This document shows positions 1 through 8,338 of a stretch of 64,000 nucleotides of DNA, one piece after another. Each line of letters starts with the position of its first letter. Position 1 is the first letter of the stretch. The DNA lies in the NCBI RefSeq assembly GCF_014645835.1, contig NZ_BMMM01000002.1, forward strand, positions 56,388-120,387, read 5' to 3'. Below the pieces are notes generated by a model that did not search any database, had not been told where the DNA came from, and saw only the letters and a list, made by a program, of their open reading frames with translations. Source of the stretch: Streptomyces albiflavescens (lineage in GTDB: Bacteria > Actinomycetota > Actinomycetes > Streptomycetales > Streptomycetaceae). A program made the translations under genes and the position numbers.

Positions 1-6
1 AACGAC

Positions 7-37
7 GAGGGGCGGGCCGGTGTCCGGCCCGCCCCTC
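7..37. terminator. Intrinsic-type hairpin downstream of the sugar ABC operon
   Basis: A perfect 14-bp GC-rich stem (7-20 with 24-37) closes on a three-base loop. It lies just past the stop of the minus-strand permease, so it is placed to end that operon. There is no clear U-tract, as is common in Streptomyces. Confidence 0.6.
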
Positions 38-56
38 AAGTGCGATGTCGCCGACC

Positions 57-965
57 CTACTTCACCGCGCCCGCCATGACTCCGGACACGAACTGCCGCT
101 GGAACGCGAAGAACACGGCCAGCGGGATCACCATCGAGATGAAGGCGCCCGGCGCCAGCACGTCGATGTTGTTGCCGAACTGGCGTACCTGTGTCTGGAG
201 TGCGACCGTGATCGGCTGGCTGCCCGAGTCGGAGAACACCAGCGCGACCAGCATGTCGTTCCACACCCACAGGAACTGGAAGATCCCGAGCGAGGCGATC
301 GCCGGGCCGCCGAGCGGCATCACGACCCGTACGAACAGGCGCAGTTCACCGGCGCCGTCCAGCCGGGCCGCCTCCAGGAGCTCACGCGGGATCTCCGCGA
401 AGAAGTTCCGCAGCAGGAACACCGCGAAGGGCAGGCCGAAGCCCACATGGAAGAAGACCACGCCGATGATCGACCCGAAGATGCCGATCTTGCCGAAGAG
501 TTCGGCGATCGGGATCAGCGCCACCTGCACGGGAACGACCAGCAGTCCGACCACGCCCAGGAACCACCAGTCGCGGCCGGGGAACTCCATCCACGCGAAG
601 GCGTACCCCGCGAGCGAACCGATCACGACGACGAGGACGGTCGCCGGAACCGTGATCAGCACCGTGTTCAGCAGCGAGTTGGTGATGTCGCTGTTCTCCA
701 GGAGCTTTTGGTAGCTGTCCACGGTGAGCTGTGAGGGCTCGCTGAAGACCTTCCACCACCCGCTCGCGCTCATGTCCTCCGGCTTGCGCAGTGAGGACAG
801 CAGCAGCCCGATGGTCGGCACCAGCCAGAACAGCCCGACGAGGAGCAGGAAGACCCGCAGGATCCCGCCACTGACCCCGCTCGCCAGCCGCGAGCCGAGG
901 GACTGCTTCGCCTTCACGGCCGTCGCGGGCTCCGCTTCCGCCAGACTTCCGGCGTGGGTGGTCAT
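57..965 (-). CDS. Carbohydrate ABC transporter permease (MalG-type)
   Basis: This is a 302-residue inner-membrane permease of the binding-protein-dependent sugar importer family. It has about six membrane segments, the first near residues 34-58. The cytoplasmic EAA loop near residues 191-216 reads RELLEAARLDGA and contacts the ATPase. The ATG at 963-965 is chosen because it overlaps the stop of the upstream permease as ATGA, which indicates translational coupling; a longer open frame extends upstream but only inside that permease gene. It is the last gene of a binding protein-permease-permease operon. No ATPase is encoded nearby, so the importer probably uses a shared MsiK-type ATPase, which is known for Streptomyces sugar importers. 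The substrate cannot be read from the sequence. Confidence 0.9.
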   Translation of the reverse strand: MTTHAGSLAEAEPATAVKAKQSLGSRLASGVSGGILRVFLLLVGLFWLVPTIGLLLSSLRKPEDMSASGWWKVFSEPSQLTVDSYQKLLENSDITNSLLNTVLITVPATVLVVVIGSLAGYAFAWMEFPGRDWWFLGVVGLLVVPVQVALIPIAELFGKIGIFGSIIGVVFFHVGFGLPFAVFLLRNFFAEIPRELLEAARLDGAGELRLFVRVVMPLGGPAIASLGIFQFLWVWNDMLVALVFSDSGSQPITVALQTQVRQFGNNIDVLAPGAFISMVIPLAVFFAFQRQFVSGVMAGAVK

Positions 966-2305
966 CGCCGTACCTCCCGCCTGAGCCTGCGGACGTTGAA
1001 CAACATCACCGGGATCACGAGCAGCAGCAGGAACACCGCGATGGCGCTCGCGATGCCCGGCTGGTCCTCCGAGAAGCCCTTGCGGTACAGCTCCAGGGCC
1101 AGCACGTTGGCGTCGTCCTGGGCCGAGCCCGGCGCGATGATGAAGACCAGGTCGAAGACCTTCAGCACGTTGATCATCAGGGTGACGGTGACGACCGCGA
1201 GCACGGGTGCGAGCAGCGGCACCGTGACCCTTCTGAAGACCTGCCACTCGCTCGCCCCGTCGACCCGGGCGGCCTCGAGGAGCTCGCGCGGCACTCCCGC
1301 GAGCCCCGCCGCGATCAGCACCATCGCGAAGCCCGCCCACATCCAGATGTACGAGCCGATGATGGCCGGGGTGACCAGGGACGGGCCGAGCCAGTCGAGG
1401 CCGTTGTACGGTTCCTTGAAATTGCTTGCCGGGAGCCGGAGTTGGGCCCCGCCAGCCTTGTCCGAGAGTGTGAACGTGCCGTCGTCGCGCACCTTCGTCG
1501 AGTCGACGACCTTGCCGTCCTTGACGGCCTCGATCTTCATGCCCGCGTAGCCGAGCTCACCCGTGTCCACCTGGCCGAGCTTTCCGACGCCCTTGCCGCG
1601 GGTGAAGTCCTGCCAGGCCGTGCCGGTGACCTTGCCGGGCTCGGCCTTGGCCTGTACGGCCTTCTTGGCGCTGTCGGGCATCTGGTCGGGGGCGACCCCG
1701 ACGAGGGGGAGGGTGACGGACTGCCCGGCCTGGACCGGGCTCTTGGTGATGAACCCGCCACTTCGGGGTTCGAGTGGTGACTGCCGTCCCGGGTGGGCCT
1801 TCGGGAACGCGGACGACTCGGCGAACGTGTCGTGGATGCCGACCCAGACCGCGTTCGCGACCCCCTTGTCCGGGTCCTGGTCGTACACCAGCCGGAAGAT
1901 GATGCCCGCGGCCAGCATCGAGATCGCCATCGGCATGAAGACGACCAGCTTGAACGCCGTGCCCCAGCGCACCCGTTCGGTGAGCACCGCGAAGATCAGC
2001 CCGAGCGCGGTCGCGATCGTCGGCGCGAACACCACCCAGATGATGTTGTTCTTGAGCGCGGTGCGGATGCCGTCGTCGGTGAACAGGGACTTGTAGTTGT
2101 CGATGCCGGCGAAGCCGTCGCCGGACTGGTTGTAGAAGCTGCGGACGACCGAGTATCCGATCGGATAGACCACGAGCGCGCCGAGCAGCACGAGGGCCGG
2201 CAGCAGGAAGAGGGCTGCCACGGTCTTGCGGGTGCCGGTCACACTCTTGCGCGGGCGGGGCGCGGCGGGGGTCGGGGGGACCTCCGCCGCCGCTGCCGAC
2301 GTCAT
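962..2305 (-). CDS. Carbohydrate ABC permease (MalF-type) with large extracytoplasmic insertion
   Basis: This 447-residue protein is the MalF-type partner of the following permease. A proline/alanine-rich N-terminus precedes a first membrane segment near residues 28-50, and the EAA loop (RELLEAARVDGA) is near residues 340-352. Typical actinobacterial MalF-like permeases are about 300 residues; this one carries roughly 145 extra residues (about 155-300) between two membrane segments. The insert contains a beta-rich stretch with GMKIEAVKDGKVV followed by DDGTFTL, which looks like a small Ig or carboxypeptidase-regulatory-like fold. E. coli MalF also has a large periplasmic P2 loop that contacts the binding protein, and I infer a similar role here. 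Its stop overlaps the next gene's start by 4 bp. Confidence 0.88.
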   Translation of the reverse strand: MTSAAAAEVPPTPAAPRPRKSVTGTRKTVAALFLLPALVLLGALVVYPIGYSVVRSFYNQSGDGFAGIDNYKSLFTDDGIRTALKNNIIWVVFAPTIATALGLIFAVLTERVRWGTAFKLVVFMPMAISMLAAGIIFRLVYDQDPDKGVANAVWVGIHDTFAESSAFPKAHPGRQSPLEPRSGGFITKSPVQAGQSVTLPLVGVAPDQMPDSAKKAVQAKAEPGKVTGTAWQDFTRGKGVGKLGQVDTGELGYAGMKIEAVKDGKVVDSTKVRDDGTFTLSDKAGGAQLRLPASNFKEPYNGLDWLGPSLVTPAIIGSYIWMWAGFAMVLIAAGLAGVPRELLEAARVDGASEWQVFRRVTVPLLAPVLAVVTVTLMINVLKVFDLVFIIAPGSAQDDANVLALELYRKGFSEDQPGIASAIAVFLLLLVIPVMLFNVRRLRREVRR

Positions 2306-2312
2306 CGCCTGA

Positions 2313-3740
2313 TCAGCTCCCGCTGCCGTACGCCGCCGCCGCGTCCTTCTCCAGCTTCGCCTGGGTGCCCGCGACGTCGGTCGGGTTCTTCAGGAAGTCC
2401 TGGAGATCCTTCCACTCGCCCTTGCCGGGCGTGCCGCCGAAGGCCTGCGGGGTCTGGTCGGACATGTCGAAGCGGAAGTCGTCGCCGGCCGCGATGAGCG
2501 CCTTGGCGATCTTCTGTTGCACGGCGTTCGGGTACGCCGAGTTCGGCACGTTCTTGTTGGGGGAGAGATAGCCGCCGAGCTTCGCCTGGATCGTCGCCGC
2601 GTCCGGCGAGGCCAGGAAGGTGGCGAGTGCCTGGGCCGCCTTGGAGTCCTTGAGGATCACCGCGGCGTCGCCGCCGGAGACCACTGGCGCGGTGTCGCCC
2701 ACCGTCGGGAACGGGAACACCTTCGCGCCCGTGCCCACCTTCGCCTTCGTCTCCGCGATGTTGACCTGCACGAAGTCGCCCTCGTAGACCATGGCGGACT
2801 TCGGCTGGTCGCCGCCGGTGAAGGTCTGCGTCACGGAGGCCGGGAACTCGGTCTGCAGCGCGCCTTTCGCACCGCCCGCGACAAAGTCCTTCTTGCCCCA
2901 GATCTGGGCGAGGGTCGTGAGGGCCTGTTTGACGGACGGATCCGTCCACTTGATCTTGTGCTGGGCGAGCTGGTCGTACTTCTCCGGACCCGCCTGGGAG
3001 AGATACACGTTCTCGAACCAGTCGGTGAGGGGCCAGCCGTCGGCGCCGGCGACGGAGAACGGGGTGACACCGGAGTCGTAGATCGTCTGCGCGGTGCTCA
3101 GGAGGTCCTGCCAGGTCTTGGGCTCCTTCGCGCCCGCGTTCTCGAAGACCTTGGTGTTGTACCAGATCAGCGACTTGTTGGCGGCCTTGTAATAGACGCC
3201 GTACTGCTTGCCGTCGACCTTGCCGATGTCCTGCCAGCCCTGCGAGTAGTTCTTGCTGAGCTCCGCCTGTGCCTCGGCGCCGATCGGCTTCGCCCATTTC
3301 TTGTCCACGGCCTGCTTGATGGCCCCGGGCTGCGGCAGCATCGCGACGTCCGGCGGCTTGCCACCGGCGATCTTCGAACCGAGGAAGTTGATGATCGGGT
3401 CCTGCGCGGGTACGAAGGTGACCTTCGCGCCGGTGCGCTTCTCGAACTCCGCCAGCACCTTCTTGAAGTTGGCCTGCTCGTCGCCGGTCCACACGGCGGC
3501 GATTTCCAGGCTGGCGCCGTTGAGCTTGGGAAGGGTGACGGTGTCGCCGCCACTGCCGCTGCTGCTCTCCTTGCCGGTGCCGTCGTTCCCCTTGTCCTTG
3601 TTGTCGCTGCTGCATGCGGTGAGTGTGAGCGCGCCCGCGATGACGGCGGCCGCGGCGGCTCGTGCGGCTCTGCGTGACCTGTGTGTGGAGTGATTGGTGG
3701 AGTGATTGGGCGACCTGCGTACACGAAGATTGCTGCGCAT
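2313..3740 (-). CDS. Sugar ABC transporter substrate-binding lipoprotein
   Basis: This 475-residue extracellular solute-binding lipoprotein starts with a basic, serine/histidine-rich segment. A hydrophobic stretch follows, ending in the lipobox LTAC with the lipidated cysteine at about residue 43, then a Ser/Gly-rich tether. The body is a family-1 type binding fold. The ATG at 3738-3740 is chosen because the signal peptide begins there; the longer open frame upstream runs into the intergenic repeat and has no signal-peptide logic. It is the first gene of the importer operon, 7 bp before the MalF-type permease. The ligand is unknown; alpha-glucosides are one possibility, but nothing in the sequence decides it. 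Confidence 0.88.
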   Translation of the reverse strand: MRSNLRVRRSPNHSTNHSTHRSRRAARAAAAAVIAGALTLTACSSDNKDKGNDGTGKESSSGSGGDTVTLPKLNGASLEIAAVWTGDEQANFKKVLAEFEKRTGAKVTFVPAQDPIINFLGSKIAGGKPPDVAMLPQPGAIKQAVDKKWAKPIGAEAQAELSKNYSQGWQDIGKVDGKQYGVYYKAANKSLIWYNTKVFENAGAKEPKTWQDLLSTAQTIYDSGVTPFSVAGADGWPLTDWFENVYLSQAGPEKYDQLAQHKIKWTDPSVKQALTTLAQIWGKKDFVAGGAKGALQTEFPASVTQTFTGGDQPKSAMVYEGDFVQVNIAETKAKVGTGAKVFPFPTVGDTAPVVSGGDAAVILKDSKAAQALATFLASPDAATIQAKLGGYLSPNKNVPNSAYPNAVQQKIAKALIAAGDDFRFDMSDQTPQAFGGTPGKGEWKDLQDFLKNPTDVAGTQAKLEKDAAAAYGSGS

Positions 3741-3818
3741 CACTGCCCCGTTCTTCGTTCCTCGTCGAACGTCCGAGCGCTGTCCCGTGCGCTCTGGTCT
3801 ACGCCCGGGGCTTGAGGG

Positions 3819-3842
3819 CGGCAAGAGCGCCTGCCGTGTCAA
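3819..3842 (-). promoter_or_regulatory. Candidate promoter/operator of the sugar ABC operon
   Basis: On the minus strand a perfect -35 hexamer TTGACA (3837-3842) is followed by an interrupted palindrome CGGCA-n8-TGCCG (3819-3836) in the spacer region, about 80-100 bp upstream of the lipoprotein start. A good -10 is not visible. The palindrome could be an operator for an unlinked sugar regulator. This is inference from position only. Confidence 0.3.
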
Positions 3843-3877
3843 GTGAGCGATCGTGATTGGGTCGTGACGTGTTGTCG

Positions 3878-4010
3878 CCCCCGCCCCGTCAGGGGCGCGG
3901 GGAACTGCGCGACCAGCCCTCACCGGTCCGCACAAAAAGAACGACCAGGGGGTCTGGGGGCGCAGCCCCCGGTTACAGGACGGGTAGGGGCGGAGGGGGC
4001 GAAAAACCTC
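3878..4010. repeat. Structured intergenic repeat, copy A
   Basis: This GC-rich unit has a second copy at about 27919-28045 in the same orientation. Both contain a short hairpin (CCCC-n4-GGGG), the core GGGGCGCGGGGAACTGCGCG, a second hairpin near 3954-3971, and a tail ending GGGGGCGAAAA. The loop-closing bases of the second hairpin differ between copies but still pair. It lies just 3' of the FHA-FtsK gene. I recall closely similar elements as common in Streptomyces intergenic regions, but have not checked this. Confidence 0.7.
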
Positions 4011-4036
4011 CCGGCCCCACCCACCCGCACCGGACG

Positions 4037-7000
4037 CTAAAGCAGCGACGGCACCTCGACCGCGGCCACCGACCGAGCCGCCCGCTCCAGCGCACTGGCG
4101 AGCAACGCCAAGTCCGTGGGCCCGTTGCCGAGTTCGCGAACGGGCCGCCGTGCCGGCGGGTCGCCCATGCGATGCCACTCCAGGGGCACGACGGTGGGGC
4201 GCAGGGTAGCCGTACGAGGAATGCGCCCGGTGACCCGACCGCCCTGGAAGGGCGTGTCCCGCCCGTCCGGGCGAAGCAGCCGTCCCCGCCCGGGAGCCGG
4301 CTCGTCCGGCCCCGTGGACACCGCGTCGAGGACGACCCGCACCGCGGCGGAACGCCCCAGCTCGGACGCCGCCGTACGCCCGTCGACCCCGGCCGCCGCC
4401 ACAAGGTGCACCCCAAGCCGCTCCCCCTCACGGGCAACGGCCTCAAGGGCCCGTATGACGGATCCGGCCGCGGGCCTCCCCGGTGACCCCAACGGGGGCG
4501 ACAGCAGCGCGTCCAGGTCGTCGACCACCACGACAAGACGGGCGAGCGGCGGCCCCGGCTCCGTACGCTCCCGCGCGGCGGCCGGCCGCAACCGCAGCGT
4601 CGAACTGGGCGGCGCGTCCAGATCCCCGGCGCCGGACGACGCCCCGGTCACCATCCCGGGCGACGACGACTTGGCCGAACGCTGGGCCACGATCCGGCCC
4701 GACACCTCGCGCCGGGTGTGCCACTCCGCGAAGTCGAGCCGCCCGAGCAGCTCGGCCCGCCGCTTCAGCTCGGCGCTGAGGGCCTGGGCGAACTCCCTCA
4801 TCCGTACGGGGTCGTTGGCGGTGAGGTGGGTCGTGACATGCGGCAGGTCCGTACAGACCTGGAGCCCCTTGCCCCGCCCCGCGCCGCTGCCCCCGGTACC
4901 GTCGCACCCGTCTATCAGGACGATCCCGAGCCGGTCGGGTCGCTCCGCGGCGGCGAGGGACGCGGCGACGGAACGCAGCAGCTCCGTACGACCGCTGCCC
5001 GAAGGCCCTTCGATCAGCAGATGCGGGCCCTCGGCGGGGAGATCCACGGCGACGGGCCCGCGCGGCCCGGCGCCGAGGACGACCCGGCCGCGCCCACCGA
5101 GCGCCTCGGGGTCGTCGGCCGCGTCCGCCCAACGCGCCATCAGCGAGGCCGGGGTGGCCCGTGCGAGCCCCAATTCGTCGAGCAGACGTGCCGCTTGAGG
5201 CAGCGGCGCGGACACGCGCGGGTGCCGGTCGCCGTGCGTGCCGTCGGCCCGCAACGGCGCGAGCGCCCGTGCGAACCGCTCGGCCCACGCGACCGAGACG
5301 GCGTCGATCGCGGCGACGGTGCCGTGGCCCACGGGGCCGCGTGCCAGGTACCCGGTGGTGCCGAGGTGGGTGTGACCACCGCGCATCGAACCGGCATCCG
5401 CCCCGAAGGTCCCGGCGCGCGGGGAGCCTCCGTGGGTGGCGTCGGCGTGCGGGGGCCCGTCATGCGTCGGGCCCCCGTACGCCGACGCGCCGTGCGTCGG
5501 ACCGCCGTGTGCGGGCCCGCCAGGTGTCGCGCCGCCGTGCGTCGGACCGCCGTGTGCTGTCCCGCCGCGCGTGGGCTCAACCCCGCCGCCGCGCGCGCGG
5601 TCCGCGGAGCCGCCCCGCGAGGACCCGCCGCGTCCGTCCTGCCCAGACCCGCCGAGCACACCCCGCCCGGCCCCCGCGGCGTCGGCCGCCGTGCTTCGTG
5701 CGGCCGCGCCCTGGGCGGAACCGGCAGGCCCGCCCGGCGCGACCCGCATCAGCCGCAGTGCCGTGGCCACGTCCCCACTGAGCAGCGCGACCGCTCCGCA
5801 CTCACGGAACGCCGGCGATGCCTCGCACGCCGCCTCGTACGTCTCCGTCACCGGCGACGCGGGCGACGCCGCGGGGGCCTCGGCGAGGCACACCACATGG
5901 ATCCCGGCCCGCGCCCCCTCATGGGTCAGCCGCATCACGGCCTTCCGCACATCGGCGCCCCCGGGGTCCCCGTCCACGACCACCACGGTGTACGGCCCGT
6001 CGAAGGCTCCGTCCGCCTCGTCGTCGTCCCGTGCCCAGGACGGCCGCCGGGCCGCGCCCCTCACATCGTCGTCGGGACGTGGGCCTCGGCGGGCGGCCGT
6101 ACTGCCCGGTGTGCGGCCCGCTTCGGTCAGGTGGTCCTCCAGACGGCGGAGGAGTTCGTCCGTACGGGCCGTCGCCTGCTCGCGGTCGTAGGCGAGGAGG
6201 AGGCGGCAGTCCTGGCCGTGCGTGGGGCGGAGGTGAGGGAGCCAGCCGAGCCAGGACCACTCGGCGGTGCGCTCCTCCATCGTGCGGGAGCGGTCCGTGC
6301 TGATCAGAACGATTTCGAGGGCGTCGGGGGAGTGCAGCGCGGCCAACTGCGCCACGACCGCGCGGGCCAGCCCCGCGAGGCGCGGACGCGGCCCGGCCAG
6401 GCCCAGCGCGCCGACCTCCCGCAGGCCGGCGGTCACCGGCACCGCCGGCAGCAGGCCCGCGCCGTCGGGCGCCGCCCGGTCGGCCGTGCCCAGCCGCACC
6501 GTCAGTGCCTCCGGGTGCCCGGGGCCGCGCTCCCACAGCCGCGGTCCCGGCCCCAGCGCGGTGAGCAGCAGCGTCGCGGGGTCGGGCCAGCTCTCCGGCG
6601 ACTGAGGCGCGGCGGGGAGGGGATCCTCCACCGTGGCTTCCTCGCCGTCGTACGGGTCCTGATCGGCTCCCGCCGGGCCAACGCGCCCTCCGGCCAGCCG
6701 CCGCGCCCAGGCGCCGATTCCGCCCCGCCTGCGCACACCCGACGGGACGTCCGTGCCCCGAGGGGGAGTGCCCTTGCGGGTGCTCGCGGTGCCCGCGCGC
6801 GCGGAGTCCCCGGTCTCCGTGGCGGGCTCGCCGTGCCCTGCGGGCTCGCCGCGCCGTTCGGCGCCGCCGCGCGGACGGCTCTCGATGCGGGGTGCCCCGC
6901 CCTGTTCCGGCACGACGGACGGCGAGGGAGACGGCCCGCCCGAGGGTGCGGTCTGCGGTACGGCCCGCCCGTGCTCCTGCGCGTCCGGGACTCCCCCCGC

Positions 7001-7882
7001 CGCTCCCCACTCCGCCGCTCCGTAGGCGTGATGTGTGTCGCCGGCGGACGGCGGGACCGGGGTGCCGTCGGTCGGCCCGGCGGCGGGGGTCCGGGCTGCG
7101 ACGCCCCCCACGCGTGCGGGGGGCACGGTCGCGGTGGGCGATGCCGGCCCCGGGCGAGCGGGGCCGCCGTCACCGGGGGCACCGCTCTCCGGCCCGGCGT
7201 CCACGCTCACGCGTACATGCCCCTCCCCGTCCGGCGCCGTGCCCAGCGCCCCCGTACCCCCGGGCGGAGCCAGCCGCAGGGCGGACTCGCCGACGCGCAG
7301 GAGGGCCCCCGGGGCGAGGCGGACGGGGCGGGTGCCGACGCGGGTGCCGTCGAGTGCCGTGCCGTTCGTGGAGTCGAGGTCGGCGACCGAGACGCGGCCC
7401 TCGGGGGTGACCGTGACCGCGCAGTGCAGGCGGGAGACGTCGGGGTCGTCCAGGGGCACGTCCGCGTCGCCGGAGCGGCCGATGTGGACCTGGCCGCCGT
7501 GCAGGAGGTGGACGCCGCCCGCGTCGGGGCCCGCGACCACATGGAGCTGGGCGGCGCCGTCGTCCACGTCGGGGCCGGGCTCCGTGGGCGCGCCCAGGGA
7601 CAGCACGGCGCCGTCCGTCAGGGGCGGCTCGCCCAGCGTGCAGCGCTGTCCGTCGAGCCGCTCCGCACCCGCGTACAGCACGACCTGGCCTCCGCCGGGC
7701 TCTCGGCTGCGCTCGACCGGGGAGGTGCCGCCGTCCCCGCCGACCGCCGAGGCCAGGCCCGACGCGACCGCGGCCAGCGCCGTCCCGGCGGGCGCGGTGA
7801 CCAGCACATCGCAGGCCGCGGCTCGCCCCCGCGGCTCCGAGGGCGAGCCCAGCGGGTCTACGACGGTCAGCCGGATCTGCAT
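4037..7882 (-). CDS. FHA domain - FtsK/SpoIIIE-like ATPase fusion protein
   Basis: This is a 1281-residue cytoplasmic protein. An N-terminal segment (about 1-95) may be ubiquitin-like. An FHA domain follows (about 110-195, with GRSGDADV, SRLHCAV and DSTNGT), the fold that reads phosphothreonine. A long Pro/Gly/Ala-rich region and a Gly/His/Thr-rich stretch (about 770-830, repeated GGPTHGG-like units) lead to an FtsK/SpoIIIE-type P-loop domain. Its Walker A is GPSGSGRTELL near residue 955 and its Walker B is LVVVVDDLDALL near residue 1118. No membrane segments are seen. The ATG at 7880-7882 follows AAGGGA; the longer frame upstream is not protein-like. It is divergent from two Ser/Thr kinases, so the FHA domain may bind kinase-phosphorylated partners. 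Type VII EccC-like ATPases share the domain, but no other ESX gene is adjacent. Confidence 0.8.
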   Translation of the reverse strand: MQIRLTVVDPLGSPSEPRGRAAACDVLVTAPAGTALAAVASGLASAVGGDGGTSPVERSREPGGGQVVLYAGAERLDGQRCTLGEPPLTDGAVLSLGAPTEPGPDVDDGAAQLHVVAGPDAGGVHLLHGGQVHIGRSGDADVPLDDPDVSRLHCAVTVTPEGRVSVADLDSTNGTALDGTRVGTRPVRLAPGALLRVGESALRLAPPGGTGALGTAPDGEGHVRVSVDAGPESGAPGDGGPARPGPASPTATVPPARVGGVAARTPAAGPTDGTPVPPSAGDTHHAYGAAEWGAAGGVPDAQEHGRAVPQTAPSGGPSPSPSVVPEQGGAPRIESRPRGGAERRGEPAGHGEPATETGDSARAGTASTRKGTPPRGTDVPSGVRRRGGIGAWARRLAGGRVGPAGADQDPYDGEEATVEDPLPAAPQSPESWPDPATLLLTALGPGPRLWERGPGHPEALTVRLGTADRAAPDGAGLLPAVPVTAGLREVGALGLAGPRPRLAGLARAVVAQLAALHSPDALEIVLISTDRSRTMEERTAEWSWLGWLPHLRPTHGQDCRLLLAYDREQATARTDELLRRLEDHLTEAGRTPGSTAARRGPRPDDDVRGAARRPSWARDDDEADGAFDGPYTVVVVDGDPGGADVRKAVMRLTHEGARAGIHVVCLAEAPAASPASPVTETYEAACEASPAFRECGAVALLSGDVATALRLMRVAPGGPAGSAQGAAARSTAADAAGAGRGVLGGSGQDGRGGSSRGGSADRARGGGVEPTRGGTAHGGPTHGGATPGGPAHGGPTHGASAYGGPTHDGPPHADATHGGSPRAGTFGADAGSMRGGHTHLGTTGYLARGPVGHGTVAAIDAVSVAWAERFARALAPLRADGTHGDRHPRVSAPLPQAARLLDELGLARATPASLMARWADAADDPEALGGRGRVVLGAGPRGPVAVDLPAEGPHLLIEGPSGSGRTELLRSVAASLAAAERPDRLGIVLIDGCDGTGGSGAGRGKGLQVCTDLPHVTTHLTANDPVRMREFAQALSAELKRRAELLGRLDFAEWHTRREVSGRIVAQRSAKSSSPGMVTGASSGAGDLDAPPSSTLRLRPAAARERTEPGPPLARLVVVVDDLDALLSPPLGSPGRPAAGSVIRALEAVAREGERLGVHLVAAAGVDGRTAASELGRSAAVRVVLDAVSTGPDEPAPGRGRLLRPDGRDTPFQGGRVTGRIPRTATLRPTVVPLEWHRMGDPPARRPVRELGNGPTDLALLASALERAARSVAAVEVPSLL

Positions 7883-8338
7883 CGCCGTCAGCGATCCCTT
7901 CCGCGCAGGTGTCCGCGACGAGGACGAGGCTGCGCTGCGGTCCCCCACCGCAGATTCCCCCACCGCACACGGGCACGTCGGCCAGTACTGGAGGCATCCT
8001 CGCACCTGCCACTGACAACGCGCCCGCCCCCCACCCGTAAGTGATCTTGATTGGTCGGCTCTGCCCGTAAAAGTGCCTGACCAGTGCCCGACCGATGCCC
8101 GCTTGAGATCGGTCACGTCCACCATTCGGCAACCAAGTGACCGGACCGAGCGTCTTTCCATCGAACACGGATGGGAAGGCGTACGTAAGCGCTTATGCGA
8201 ACCACAGGCGCCTACGGGAAGCACAGCAAGGGGACAGCCCAGTGCCATGTGTGACGGCACTACAGTTGGGTCGGAACACCTGTACCACGGTGATCACGGT
8301 GGACGGACCAGGCAAGCAAGCAACAGGGAGCGCATGAC
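7883..8338. other. 456-bp divergent intergenic region (FHA-FtsK / pkaA)
   Basis: No convincing gene lies here. It must hold the promoters of both flanking genes. Visible elements are a perfect 10-bp palindrome TAAGCGCTTA (8186-8195) and an imperfect 18-bp palindrome centred on TGATCA (8285-8302) about 37 bp before the kinase start. No consensus -35/-10 pair stands out. Confidence 0.5.

Noticed and set aside
4037..7882. FHA-FtsK protein as the ATPase of the 37-kb WXG-like pair
   Set aside because: It is over 30 kb away and other ESX components are missing, so a direct link is not supported, although it cannot be excluded.
4718..8044. Long plus-strand frame opposite the FHA-FtsK gene
   Set aside because: It shadows a gene with intact FHA and P-loop motifs; the translation is Arg/Ala-rich.
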